Assembly: GCA_947305035.1 (NCBI GenBank)
Contig: CAMZCV010000009.1
Span: 1-13,065 of the forward strand
DNA from: an uncultured Coriobacteriales bacterium
GTDB lineage: Bacteria > Actinomycetota > Coriobacteriia > Coriobacteriales > Atopobiaceae
DNA: 13,065 bases
Reading direction: 5' to 3'
In this document: piece after piece, positions 6,964-12,961 of the stretch
Layout of the letters: every line of letters starts with the position of its first letter
Numbering within the stretch: position 1 is the stretch's first letter
The notes under the pieces: model-generated
What the model was told of the DNA's origin: nothing
The model's database searches: none
Seen by the model: only the letters and a program-made list of their open reading frames with translations
Position numbers and translations under genes: made by a program

Positions 6964-7413
6964 TCACTCTGTCTGCGAGCGTGACCGCTGCGTGCGCGAG
7001 ACAAGCAGGCAGATACCCGTTGCCAAGGCGAACCCCGCCATGTCGATAAGCACGTCGCCGATGGCGCCTACGCGTTCGGGAACGAACAGCTGGATGGTCT
7101 CGTCGATGCAGGGAGCCGCGATGCCGATGAGTGCGGCCAAGGATGGGCGGACGGCCCCCAGCGCCCGCCATGCGAGTACGCCGAGCACGGCGTACTCCGA
7201 GAAGTGTCCGATTTTGCGGATGACGGTGTGCGCGAACTCGAGGTCTTCGATGCCGAGCTGCTCGATGAGAGGGCGGAGCAGCTGCAGGAAAAAGCCGCTT
7301 TCGGCAGAGGATGCCTCGCCCGGCATGAGGGAATTTCCCCAGATGAAGAACAGCCATAGCACGAGCGCGATCAAGCGCTTGCGGGAGATGATGCGATTGT
7401 GGTGGCCGGGCAT
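6964..7413 (-). CDS. VanZ-family integral membrane protein
   Basis: 149 residues from ATG 7413. VanZ-like features are the WGNSLMPG motif after a first membrane helix (about 12-28), RKIGHFSEY with its charged residues, and DETIQLFVPERVG..DVLIDMAGF near the end. Hydrophobic stretches suggest four membrane segments. The biochemical role of the family is not settled: VanZ itself gives low-level teicoplanin resistance, and many chromosomal homologues lie in cell-envelope operons. The frame could begin 16 codons earlier inside the upstream gene, but 7413 is preferred because it follows that gene's stop by 1 nt (TAGCATG). No clear Shine-Dalgarno is visible, which suggests translational coupling. 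Last gene of the galE operon. Confidence 0.88.
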   Translation of the reverse strand: MPGHHNRIISRKRLIALVLWLFFIWGNSLMPGEASSAESGFFLQLLRPLIEQLGIEDLEFAHTVIRKIGHFSEYAVLGVLAWRALGAVRPSLAALIGIAAPCIDETIQLFVPERVGAIGDVLIDMAGFALATGICLLVSRTQRSRSQTE

Positions 7414-7414
7414 G

Positions 7415-8326
7415 CTAGTTGGCGAATGCCGTGCAGATGGCGTCGAGCAGCACGACCGCAAGCGTCTGCGCGTTGCTCACGGTGAATCCCGTGCCATCGG
7501 TTGCAGGAAGCGAGAGGCGAACCACCGGCGGATCCATGCGCGAGCTCTCGATGGCCGAGCGCAGGCGGCGGGGGAGCGTGTCGAGGTCGTCCATCAGCAC
7601 CGATGACGTTCGGTTGCGCTTGGCGGGACGGTCGGAGGTGAGTACGATCACAGCGCGCGTTCCCTCGGGCGCCACGTCGGCGGAGTCGATGAGGTCGAGG
7701 CCGCTCTTCTCGGTGGTTGCGCCTGCGAGATTCCACGCACGTGCTGCCACATTGCGGGCGATGGGATCGTTGCCGGTGAGGGAGATTCTGTTGGACTCGA
7801 GCACGTTCGCCGCGCGCGCGAAGCCCATGCCGCCCATGGGATGGGGGCCGTTGGCGGGCTTGCCAGCCCAAACGTGGCGCAGACGCTCGATGGCGTCGTA
7901 GGTCTCCTGGAAGGCCATGCCATCGCCCAGAAGCCCCACGCTCTCCTGGAAGAGCCTCACCGCCGCCTCGGTATGGACGCCGAAGAAGCCGTCCACCTCG
8001 CCGCAGGAGAATCCCAGGATGTTGAGCCGCTCTTGGAGCTGACGGACATCGCAGCCATGGAAGTTGGGAAGGCGCAGGTAGAGCGTACGGTCGCCCAGGT
8101 TGTACCCCTCGTCCACGAGAGCCGACCAGGTAGCGGCGTCGACCGACGTTCCCAGCGGGAGATCGTGGTCGAGGCGGAACCGCGCGATGCTGTTGGCAGT
8201 GGAGGAGCCGAATCTGCTCTCGGTGCGCTCGGCCTCGTCGATCGTATAGCCCAGCGAGCAGAGGCGCTCCTGGATATCCTCAACCGCAACGCCCTTGCTG
8301 CCTTCGGAAATGGGTTCCATAGCCAT
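7415..8326 (-). CDS. peptidoglycan-binding-domain protein with two PG_binding_1 repeats and an unassigned C-terminal domain
   Basis: 303 residues. Two PG_binding_1-type repeats are visible, at about 5-70 (GSKGVAVEDIQERLCSLGY, SSTANSIARFRLDHDLP) and 88-150 (CDVRQLQERLNILGF, EVDGFFGVHTEAAVRLFQ). The remaining 150 residues contain a predicted alpha/beta region (AVIVLTSDRP about 222-231, then PVVRLSLPATDG, then a helix to the end). The layout recalls Amidase_3 proteins with N-terminal binding repeats, such as actinobacterial CwlM, but no zinc-ligand His/Glu pattern was seen, so no amidase activity is claimed. There is no signal peptide or membrane helix, unusual for a wall-binding protein, so it may act inside the cell near the membrane. 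The start at 8326 lies 12 nt after the preceding stop with AGGACAGG beside it; ATG 8320 is a possible alternative. Confidence 0.8.
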   Translation of the reverse strand: MAMEPISEGSKGVAVEDIQERLCSLGYTIDEAERTESRFGSSTANSIARFRLDHDLPLGTSVDAATWSALVDEGYNLGDRTLYLRLPNFHGCDVRQLQERLNILGFSCGEVDGFFGVHTEAAVRLFQESVGLLGDGMAFQETYDAIERLRHVWAGKPANGPHPMGGMGFARAANVLESNRISLTGNDPIARNVAARAWNLAGATTEKSGLDLIDSADVAPEGTRAVIVLTSDRPAKRNRTSSVLMDDLDTLPRRLRSAIESSRMDPPVVRLSLPATDGTGFTVSNAQTLAVVLLDAICTAFAN

Positions 8327-8338
8327 CCTGTCCTGACC

Positions 8339-9367
8339 TTATCCCGCACGTTCAACAAAATAGTGTGCCATAGAAATGAGCACCTCGCGCGGATTGCCCG
8401 CGATATCCGCATTTACGATGCGATTGACGGCGGCATCGACCAGTTCCTGCGCAACCGCGCGGGCATGATCGAGCGCACTCGCCTCGCGCATGATGTCCAC
8501 CGCCTGGAGCAGCCTGCCCTCGTCGTTGGTGCCGGACGAGATAATCTCGAGGAACTGGCTGCGACGCTGGCCCTCGAGGTGCTCGAGCGTGTAGAGCACG
8601 GGCAGCGTGCGCTTGCCCTCGGTGATGTCGGAGAGGTAGTCCTTGCCCTGCGTTTCGGGGTTGCCCGTGAGGTTGAGGAGGTCGTCCTGGATCTGGAAGG
8701 CGAGGCCCGCATCGAGGCCGAACGACTCGAGCGCGGTGATCTGGCCCGCAGTACCCCCGCCGCAGATCGCCCCGATGACGAGGGGCGATGCGCAGGAATA
8801 GTGCGCCGTCTTGAGCGTGGCCATCGCACGGTAGTCGTTCTCCGTGAGGTCCCAGCGGCCGTCTCGTACCCAGCCGAGGTCGAGCGCCTGCCCTTCGAGG
8901 GTGCGGCGCTGCATGTCTGCGAACGTGCTGAGCACGGAAAGGCGCGCAGGGGCGTCGAGGTCCTTGTCGTTGAGAATGGCGCAGGATGCCTCGACGAGCG
9001 CTGCATCGCCCGCATTGATGGCGAGGCCCGTGCCCTCGGAGATATGCAGGCACGGTTCGCCGCGGCGCAGCTCGCTCTTGTCGGCGATGTCGTCATGGAT
9101 GAGCGCTGCGCTCTGGAAGAGCTCGATGGCGCAGCCCGCAGCCAAGGCGCGGTGGGGGACAGCGCCAACCGCCTCGCATCCGAGCAGGGCGAGGATGGGC
9201 CGCACGCGCTTGCCTCCACCCGCGTTGAAGTGCGCGAGCGGACCGTAGAGGTAGCTGTCGAGGTCGACGGGCGATCCCTCCGCACGCGACCATGCGTTGG
9301 AGTCGATCCACGACTCCACGAGCGGGCGCCATGCTGCGAGGTATGAGATGAACTGCGTGCTCTCCAC
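8339..9367 (-). CDS. polyprenyl diphosphate synthase (trans-isoprenyl type)
   Basis: 342 residues if translation begins at GTG 9367, two bases after the galE stop. The frame opens at ATG 9424, but those extra 19 residues are antisense-style overlap with the galE C-terminus and have no good ribosome site. Family motifs are GKR (51-53), the first aspartate-rich motif DDIAD (92-96) followed by RRG, INAGD (117-121), KTA (186-188), and the second motif FQIQDDLLN (224-232), followed by GKDYLSD..EGKRTLP. The enzyme condenses isopentenyl diphosphate units. The small residues just before the first motif (AAL) suggest a product longer than C15; chain length is inferred, not shown. The last position of the second motif is Asn rather than Asp. 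A role in supplying carrier lipid or a quinone side chain is plausible beside envelope genes. Confidence 0.92.
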   Translation of the reverse strand: MESTQFISYLAAWRPLVESWIDSNAWSRAEGSPVDLDSYLYGPLAHFNAGGGKRVRPILALLGCEAVGAVPHRALAAGCAIELFQSAALIHDDIADKSELRRGEPCLHISEGTGLAINAGDAALVEASCAILNDKDLDAPARLSVLSTFADMQRRTLEGQALDLGWVRDGRWDLTENDYRAMATLKTAHYSCASPLVIGAICGGGTAGQITALESFGLDAGLAFQIQDDLLNLTGNPETQGKDYLSDITEGKRTLPVLYTLEHLEGQRRSQFLEIISSGTNDEGRLLQAVDIMREASALDHARAVAQELVDAAVNRIVNADIAGNPREVLISMAHYFVERAG

Positions 9368-9369
9368 GT

Positions 9370-10425
9370 TTAGCTCTCGAATCCGTTGGGGTTGTGCGAC
9401 TGCCAGTTCCAGCTGTCGCGGCACATCTCGGCGATTCCGCGCTTGGCCTCCCAGCCCAGCATCTCGCGTGCCTTGGTGCAGTCTGCCCAGTTGGCGGTGA
9501 CGTCGCCGAGACGGCGCGGCTCGACGACATAGGGCAGCTCATGGCCGCAGGCCTCGGAGAAGGCCTTGATGATCTCGAAGACCGAGGTGCCCTTGCCGGT
9601 GCCCAGGTTGAAGATCTCGCAGCCGGTGCGGCCGTTCATCCATGCGAGGGCTGCCACATGGCCCGTTGCGAGGTCGACCACGTGGATGTAATCGCGCACG
9701 CCGGTGCCGTCGGGGGTGTCGTAATCGTTGCCGAAGACGTGCACGCAGTCGCGCTTGCCCACAGCGACCTGCGCAACGTAGGGCAGCAGGTTGTTGGGGA
9801 TGCCCTTGGGGTCCTCGCCGATGAGTCCGCTCTCGTGCGCGCCGATGGGGTTGAAGTAGCGCAGCAGCACGACGTTCCACTCCGGGTCGGCCTTGGCGGT
9901 GTCCATGAGGATCTGCTCGATCATCCACTTGGTCCAGCCGTAGGGATTGGTGCAGAACTTCTTGGGGCTCTGCTCGGTGAGGGGCAGGGCGTCCGGGTCG
10001 CCGTATACGGTGGCTGAGCTGGAGAAGATGATGTCCTTGCAGCCGTAATCGCGCATCGTATCGATGAGGGCGATCGTGTTGCCGATGTTGTTACCGTAGT
10101 ACTCGATGGGCTTGGCGACGCTCTCGCCGACGGCTTTGAAGCCTGCGAAGTGGATCACGCGGTCGATGGGGAAGGAATCGAAGATGGCCTCGAGTGCGTC
10201 GCGGTCGGACACGTTAGCGCGGATGAAGCTCATGCGCTCGGCTGCCTCTTCACCCACGATCTGCGCGATGCGGTCGAGAACCTTCTCGCTGGCGTTGGAG
10301 AGGTCGTCGACGATGACAACCTGATAGCCGCCTTGGAGCAGCTCGACGACGGTGTGGCTCCCGATGAAGCCGGCGCCGCCGGTAACGAGGACGCAGGTCT
10401 CAGCGGGGGTCTTCTCAAGCGACAT
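9370..10425 (-). CDS. galE: UDP-glucose 4-epimerase
   Basis: 351 residues, close to the usual 340. It interconverts UDP-glucose and UDP-galactose using tightly bound NAD, in the Leloir pathway and for glycan precursors. The short-chain dehydrogenase features are all present: TGGAGFIGSHT near the N-terminus (about 13-23), the acidic DDLSNAS loop, YYGNNIGNT, SSSATVYGD, the catalytic YGWTK (YxxxK), NPIGAH, IPNNLLPYV and DGTGVRDYIHVVDLA. ATG 10425 is chosen because AAAGGA lies 5 nt upstream and the Rossmann motif then starts at the normal distance; the frame continues 102 codons further but through non-coding-like sequence. First gene of an operon with the polyprenyl synthase, peptidoglycan-binding protein and VanZ genes. 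A promoter lies about 35 nt upstream. Confidence 0.97.
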   Translation of the reverse strand: MSLEKTPAETCVLVTGGAGFIGSHTVVELLQGGYQVVIVDDLSNASEKVLDRIAQIVGEEAAERMSFIRANVSDRDALEAIFDSFPIDRVIHFAGFKAVGESVAKPIEYYGNNIGNTIALIDTMRDYGCKDIIFSSSATVYGDPDALPLTEQSPKKFCTNPYGWTKWMIEQILMDTAKADPEWNVVLLRYFNPIGAHESGLIGEDPKGIPNNLLPYVAQVAVGKRDCVHVFGNDYDTPDGTGVRDYIHVVDLATGHVAALAWMNGRTGCEIFNLGTGKGTSVFEIIKAFSEACGHELPYVVEPRRLGDVTANWADCTKAREMLGWEAKRGIAEMCRDSWNWQSHNPNGFES

Positions 10426-10460
10426 GGTTGTCCTTTCCTCGGGGGATGTTTTCGTTTGAA

Positions 10461-10489
10461 AGTATACGCCAGCGGCATGGGCTTGGCTA
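10461..10489 (-). promoter_or_regulatory. probable galE operon promoter
   Basis: On the minus strand, TAGCCA (10484-10489, 4 of 6 with the -35 consensus) is followed after 17 bp by TATACT (10461-10466). The start point would fall near 10454, giving a leader of about 30 nt before galE. The repeated motif ATACGCCAGCGG (10464-10475) overlaps the -10 box. Confidence 0.55.
10464..10475. repeat. core motif ATACGCCAGCGG, copy 1 (over the galE -10 box)
   Basis: The same 12-mer occurs in both arms of the downstream nested inverted repeat (10581-10592 on the opposite strand and 10705-10716 in the same orientation). GTTTTCG, which abuts the motif in the other copies, lies close by at 10450-10456. The position suits an operator, but no regulator is identified. 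Confidence 0.6.
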
Positions 10490-10571
10490 ACGCAGCCCAC
10501 GAGCTGCACCGTTTCTGCGCTGCCAGGCGCTGCGTTGCGGTTCTTTGCCGTGCGGAGCGTTGCCCTTTGGC
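10476..10571. other. non-coding spacer upstream of galE
   Basis: No gene is supported here. The only structure seen besides the galE -35 is a 6-bp hairpin, TGGGCT (10478-10483) with AGCCCA (10494-10499). The minus-strand frame from 10731 that covers it lacks a ribosome site and any family motif. Confidence 0.5.
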
Positions 10572-10725
10572 CACGAAAACCCGCTGGCGTATCAGGATTC
10601 CGGTTCAGAGGGTCAGATTGTGAATGCCTATGCATCGCGACTGCATACTTTGTTCCTTGTATGCATGTGCGATCCCACGTAAAGCCCTTGCAGCCGAAAT
10701 CGTGATACGCCAGCGGGTTTTCGTG
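10572..10725. repeat. 154-bp nested inverted-repeat element
   Basis: A perfect 23-bp inverted repeat (10572-10594 and 10703-10725) brackets the element. With two mismatches the arms extend inward to about 10603 and 10694. A second palindrome lies inside: ATCGC and TGCATAC (10634-10648) pair with GTATGCA and GCGAT (10659-10673) across a 3-nt internal loop and a 10-nt terminal loop. Both arms carry the CCGCTGGCGTAT motif. No open frame with coding character lies inside and no target-site duplication was seen at the edges. It could be a MITE-like element, a large hairpin in RNA, or paired operator sites. Confidence 0.85.
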
Positions 10726-10755
10726 TCCCATATGGTCTGGAATTGCTGGGAAAGC

Positions 10756-11277
10756 CTACTCCTTGCGCAGGATCTTCTCGATGTAGGCGATGTACATGGT
10801 GTGCCAGTCGTCCTTGTCGGAGCTCTTCTCGTAATAGCGCCGGTATGCGGTCTCATCGACGAAGTTGGCATGCTCCAGAACGTCTGCATAGGCTTTGCGG
10901 CACAGGAACACGAGCTGCGACTCCTCGTAGAGGGGCGTTCCGTCGATCATGATGGGGGTGAGGCCCGTGAGCTCGGTCTTGTTGACGTCGCGGCCGCTCA
11001 TGGTGCCGAACACCTTGTGCGTGTGGTGCAGCTCATCGGGGAGGAACGCCACCGAGAACGTGTCGCATGCGTCGAGGAACTCCTTGGTGAAGCGGGACTC
11101 GCGCACATACACGGTGGATGCGGGCTTACCCCAGAACTGGCCGATCTGACCCCAGCCAATGGTCATGGCGTTGCAATGCTCAGGCGAGGTGCCCGCCATG
11201 ACAAGGCCCCATTTGCGGTCGAGCAGATCGAAGATGCTCTCATCGAATTCACGGGGGTCAACCTCGACGAATGCCAT
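10756..11277 (-). CDS. flavin reductase-like FMN-binding split-barrel protein (flavoredoxin type)
   Basis: 173 residues from ATG 11277. The segment WGLVMAG...CNAMTIGWGQIGQFWGKPASTVYVRESR (roughly 23-63) is the typical flavin reductase-like FMN-binding pattern, with the helix FTKEFLDACDTFSVAFLP after it. Small single-domain members bind FMN and act in electron transfer or flavin reduction in anaerobes; the partner is unknown. The frame has an ATG at 11307, but that base lies in the promoter's -10 box. ATG 11277 has AAAGGAG 5 nt upstream. It is transcribed away from the TetR gene from a back-to-back promoter. The stop lies 30 nt from the nested inverted repeat. Confidence 0.88.
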   Translation of the reverse strand: MAFVEVDPREFDESIFDLLDRKWGLVMAGTSPEHCNAMTIGWGQIGQFWGKPASTVYVRESRFTKEFLDACDTFSVAFLPDELHHTHKVFGTMSGRDVNKTELTGLTPIMIDGTPLYEESQLVFLCRKAYADVLEHANFVDETAYRRYYEKSSDKDDWHTMYIAYIEKILRKE

Positions 11278-11305
11278 CGGAACTCCTTTCGGTTGGGTTT
11301 TGGTC

Positions 11306-11333
11306 ATTATACCGTGAGGCAGGAATGGGAAAA
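11306..11333 (-). promoter_or_regulatory. promoter of the flavin reductase gene
   Basis: A perfect TATAAT on the minus strand (plus positions 11306-11311) has TTTTCC at 11328-11333 as a weak -35 (3 of 6) with a 16-bp spacer. The start point would be near 11299, about 20 nt upstream of the ATG. Confidence 0.65.
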
Positions 11334-11349
11334 TGCGTTATCCACTCGG

Positions 11350-11377
11350 TTGAAACGGCGAATTTGCGCGCTACAAT
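11350..11377 (+). promoter_or_regulatory. promoter of the TetR operon
   Basis: TTGAAA (11350-11355), a 16-bp spacer and TACAAT (11372-11377) make a good sigma70-type promoter. It reads away from the flavin reductase promoter; the two -35 regions are about 16 bp apart. Confidence 0.75.
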
Positions 11378-11382
11378 CGTTT

Positions 11383-11396
11383 ATGAACGTGTTCAT
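11383..11396. promoter_or_regulatory. palindromic operator at the TetR transcription start
   Basis: ATGAAC-GT-GTTCAT, with perfect 6-bp arms and a 2-bp centre, begins 5 nt after the -10 box and so covers the expected start point. The size and position suit a TetR-family autoregulatory operator. Binding is inferred from position only. Confidence 0.65.
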
Positions 11397-11404
11397 TTAG
11401 CATG

Positions 11405-11412
11405 AGGGGGAG
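11405..11412 (+). promoter_or_regulatory. ribosome binding site that selects the GTG start of the TetR gene
   Basis: AGGGGGAG lies 7 nt before GTG 11420. It directly follows and disqualifies the in-frame ATG at 11402, whose codon sits against this site. Confidence 0.7.
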
Positions 11413-11419
11413 ATGCATC

Positions 11420-11944
11420 GTGCCCAAGCTCATCGCGAACCTCCGGGAGCGCCTGCTCGCAGAGACGCGCCGCGTGCTTCTCGAGGAAGGCCCGGCGGAG
11501 GTTGCCATCCGGAGCATTGCGTCATCTTGCGGAGCCGCCACGGGAACCGTCTACAACTACTTCTCGTCGAAAGAGGAGCTCATCGCCTACGCCATCCTCG
11601 GCGACTGGCTCGAGCATATCGAGCATGTCCGCGAATCCATCGCAGCCTGTCCCGATGTGACGACGGGCCTCGCAGCCATCCATGCCGCTCTCGTCGATTT
11701 CGAGCATCGTTACAAGCCCACGTTCAAGGCGAGCGGATACGCCCTGACGGGATCCAGCTACACAGAGCGGCACAAGCTGCTGTGCAATCAGATCGAAGGC
11801 CTCATCGATGAGCTCGCGTCTCGGTTCGGCCTCGCCCCCACCGCTACCGCCGAGATGATCATGGCGGAGTCCCTGCTCGCGTCGGTCTCGCGCGGCTGGC
11901 CCGACGACGAGCTCATGAATGCGTTGAACAAGCTGATCTCATAA
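11420..11944 (+). CDS. TetR/AcrR-family transcriptional regulator
   Basis: 174 residues from GTG 11420. The N-terminal DNA-binding domain matches the family: helix LLAETRRVLLEEGPAEVAIRSIASSCGAATGTVYNYFSSKEEL (about 12-54), with the turn-and-recognition segment GAATGTVYNYF. The C-terminal ligand-binding half is all-helical and not assignable to a known effector. A palindromic operator covers its own expected start point, suggesting autorepression, and the divergent flavin reductase promoter begins within about 75 bp, so it may also be controlled. The downstream split-barrel gene starts 15 nt after the stop and is probably co-transcribed. The natural ligand may be a flavin, quinone or other redox-active compound, but this is only a guess from context. 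Confidence 0.9.
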   Translation: MPKLIANLRERLLAETRRVLLEEGPAEVAIRSIASSCGAATGTVYNYFSSKEELIAYAILGDWLEHIEHVRESIAACPDVTTGLAAIHAALVDFEHRYKPTFKASGYALTGSSYTERHKLLCNQIEGLIDELASRFGLAPTATAEMIMAESLLASVSRGWPDDELMNALNKLIS

Positions 11945-11959
11945 CACGAAGGAGGAGCC

Positions 11960-12886
11960 ATGAGCAGCTTCAAAGATCTGAGGATCGTAGACAACTTCTA
12001 CCAGACCTCGCTGTTCTTCCCCATGCCCACGGTGATCATCTCCACCCTCACGGAGGACGGTATGACCACCTGCGGCCCGTACAGCCTGGTGCAGCCGTAC
12101 TATGTGGCGGGGCGCGACTACTACGCCATGCTGCTGAACGCGCGCAACTCCAGCAACACGGCGCAGAACATCCTGCGCGACGGGCATTGCGCCATCAACT
12201 TCATCACCGATGACCGCAAGTGGTTCAAGGAGGCCGTCAAGCTCTCCTGGCCAGGTGACACCCCCGAGGAGAAGATGCCCAACTGCAAGTTCCGTCTCGA
12301 GGAGGGCCTCATGGCCGCCGCCGACCCGAGCGTGCCGCGCCCGAAGGTCCTCACCGACGCCTTCCAGGTGATCGAGTGCACGTGGGCGAGCGATCTCGAT
12401 AACGGCTATCTGTGCAAGCCCGGCGAGCTTCACGGCTACCAGCCACCCTACCACGACTTCAACGGCATCACCTCGGAGTTCGGCGCCACCTTCATCCTCA
12501 AGGTGGATAAGATCCTCATGAAGGAGCGCTACTACAACGCCATCATCAACGGCGTGAAAGCTGGGGACTTCCCGCGCGTTCCCGTGGACTACGGCTACCG
12601 CGACAGCAAGAACTTCTGGTACACCAAGTTCCGCCGCCCCATCCCCGAGCTGCTGCAGGTTCGTGCCACCACGCTCGACTCGGTGCGCTATGCCGCCGAC
12701 CGCGTGGACCCCGACATCCACTTCACCGATGACGCCCTCCAGACCATCGTCAACGTGCCTCGCGTGTTCCTTCCCACCGTGCTCAAGGGCTGCGTGGCGT
12801 GGGCCAAGGAGAACGGCGTGACCGAGGTCACCGCGGAGCACATGAAGATCATCAACGACAAGCGTTCCAAGGAAAAGAACAGGTAA
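11960..12886 (+). CDS. flavin reductase-like split-barrel protein with C-terminal PCP_red-like segment
   Basis: 308 residues, with GAAGGAGGAG just upstream of ATG 11960. The N-terminal half looks like a flavin reductase/FMN-binding split barrel: MPTVIISTLTEDGMTTCGPYS (22-42), then NARNSSNTAQNILRDGHCAINFI (60-82), the pattern seen in DIM6/NTAB-type proteins. The last 55 residues (TDDALQTIVNVPRVFLPTVLKGCVAWAKENG followed by EVTAEHMKIINDKR) resemble the small helical PCP_red domain known from protochlorophyllide reductase subunits and from other anaerobe redox proteins. The middle part is unassigned. No signal peptide or membrane helix is seen. Co-transcription with a TetR regulator suggests an inducible flavin-dependent reductase. 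The flavoprotein call is fairly sure; the PCP_red match is by eye. Confidence 0.75.
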   Translation: MSSFKDLRIVDNFYQTSLFFPMPTVIISTLTEDGMTTCGPYSLVQPYYVAGRDYYAMLLNARNSSNTAQNILRDGHCAINFITDDRKWFKEAVKLSWPGDTPEEKMPNCKFRLEEGLMAAADPSVPRPKVLTDAFQVIECTWASDLDNGYLCKPGELHGYQPPYHDFNGITSEFGATFILKVDKILMKERYYNAIINGVKAGDFPRVPVDYGYRDSKNFWYTKFRRPIPELLQVRATTLDSVRYAADRVDPDIHFTDDALQTIVNVPRVFLPTVLKGCVAWAKENGVTEVTAEHMKIINDKRSKEKNR

Positions 12887-12899
12887 TCGCAAGCAACAG

Positions 12900-12944
12900 C
12901 GTGAACAAAGGGACGTGAACAATTCCCCCGGCCCCTCGTTCACG
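12900..12944. repeat. inverted repeat of the TGAACAAAGGG family, second site
   Basis: CGTGAAC (12900-12906) pairs with GTTCACG (12938-12944), and GGG (12910-12912) with CCC inside. A second CGTGAAC at 12914-12920 could pair with the same right arm, so two alternative hairpins are possible. The left arm shares TGAACAAAGGG with 3509-3519. It lies between two co-directional genes; there is no T-run, so a terminator is not supported. Confidence 0.65.
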
Positions 12945-12961
12945 GCGAAAGGAGAAGCAGT

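Noticed and set aside
9368..9424. ATG 9424 as the polyprenyl synthase start
   Set aside because: It overlaps the end of galE, has no clear ribosome site, and the added residues are out-of-frame galE sequence; GTG 9367 fits the operon spacing.
10426..10731. A longer galE starting at ATG 10731
   Set aside because: The extra 102 codons cross the inverted repeat and the promoter, have no family similarity, and ATG 10425 has a proper ribosome site and places the Rossmann motif normally.
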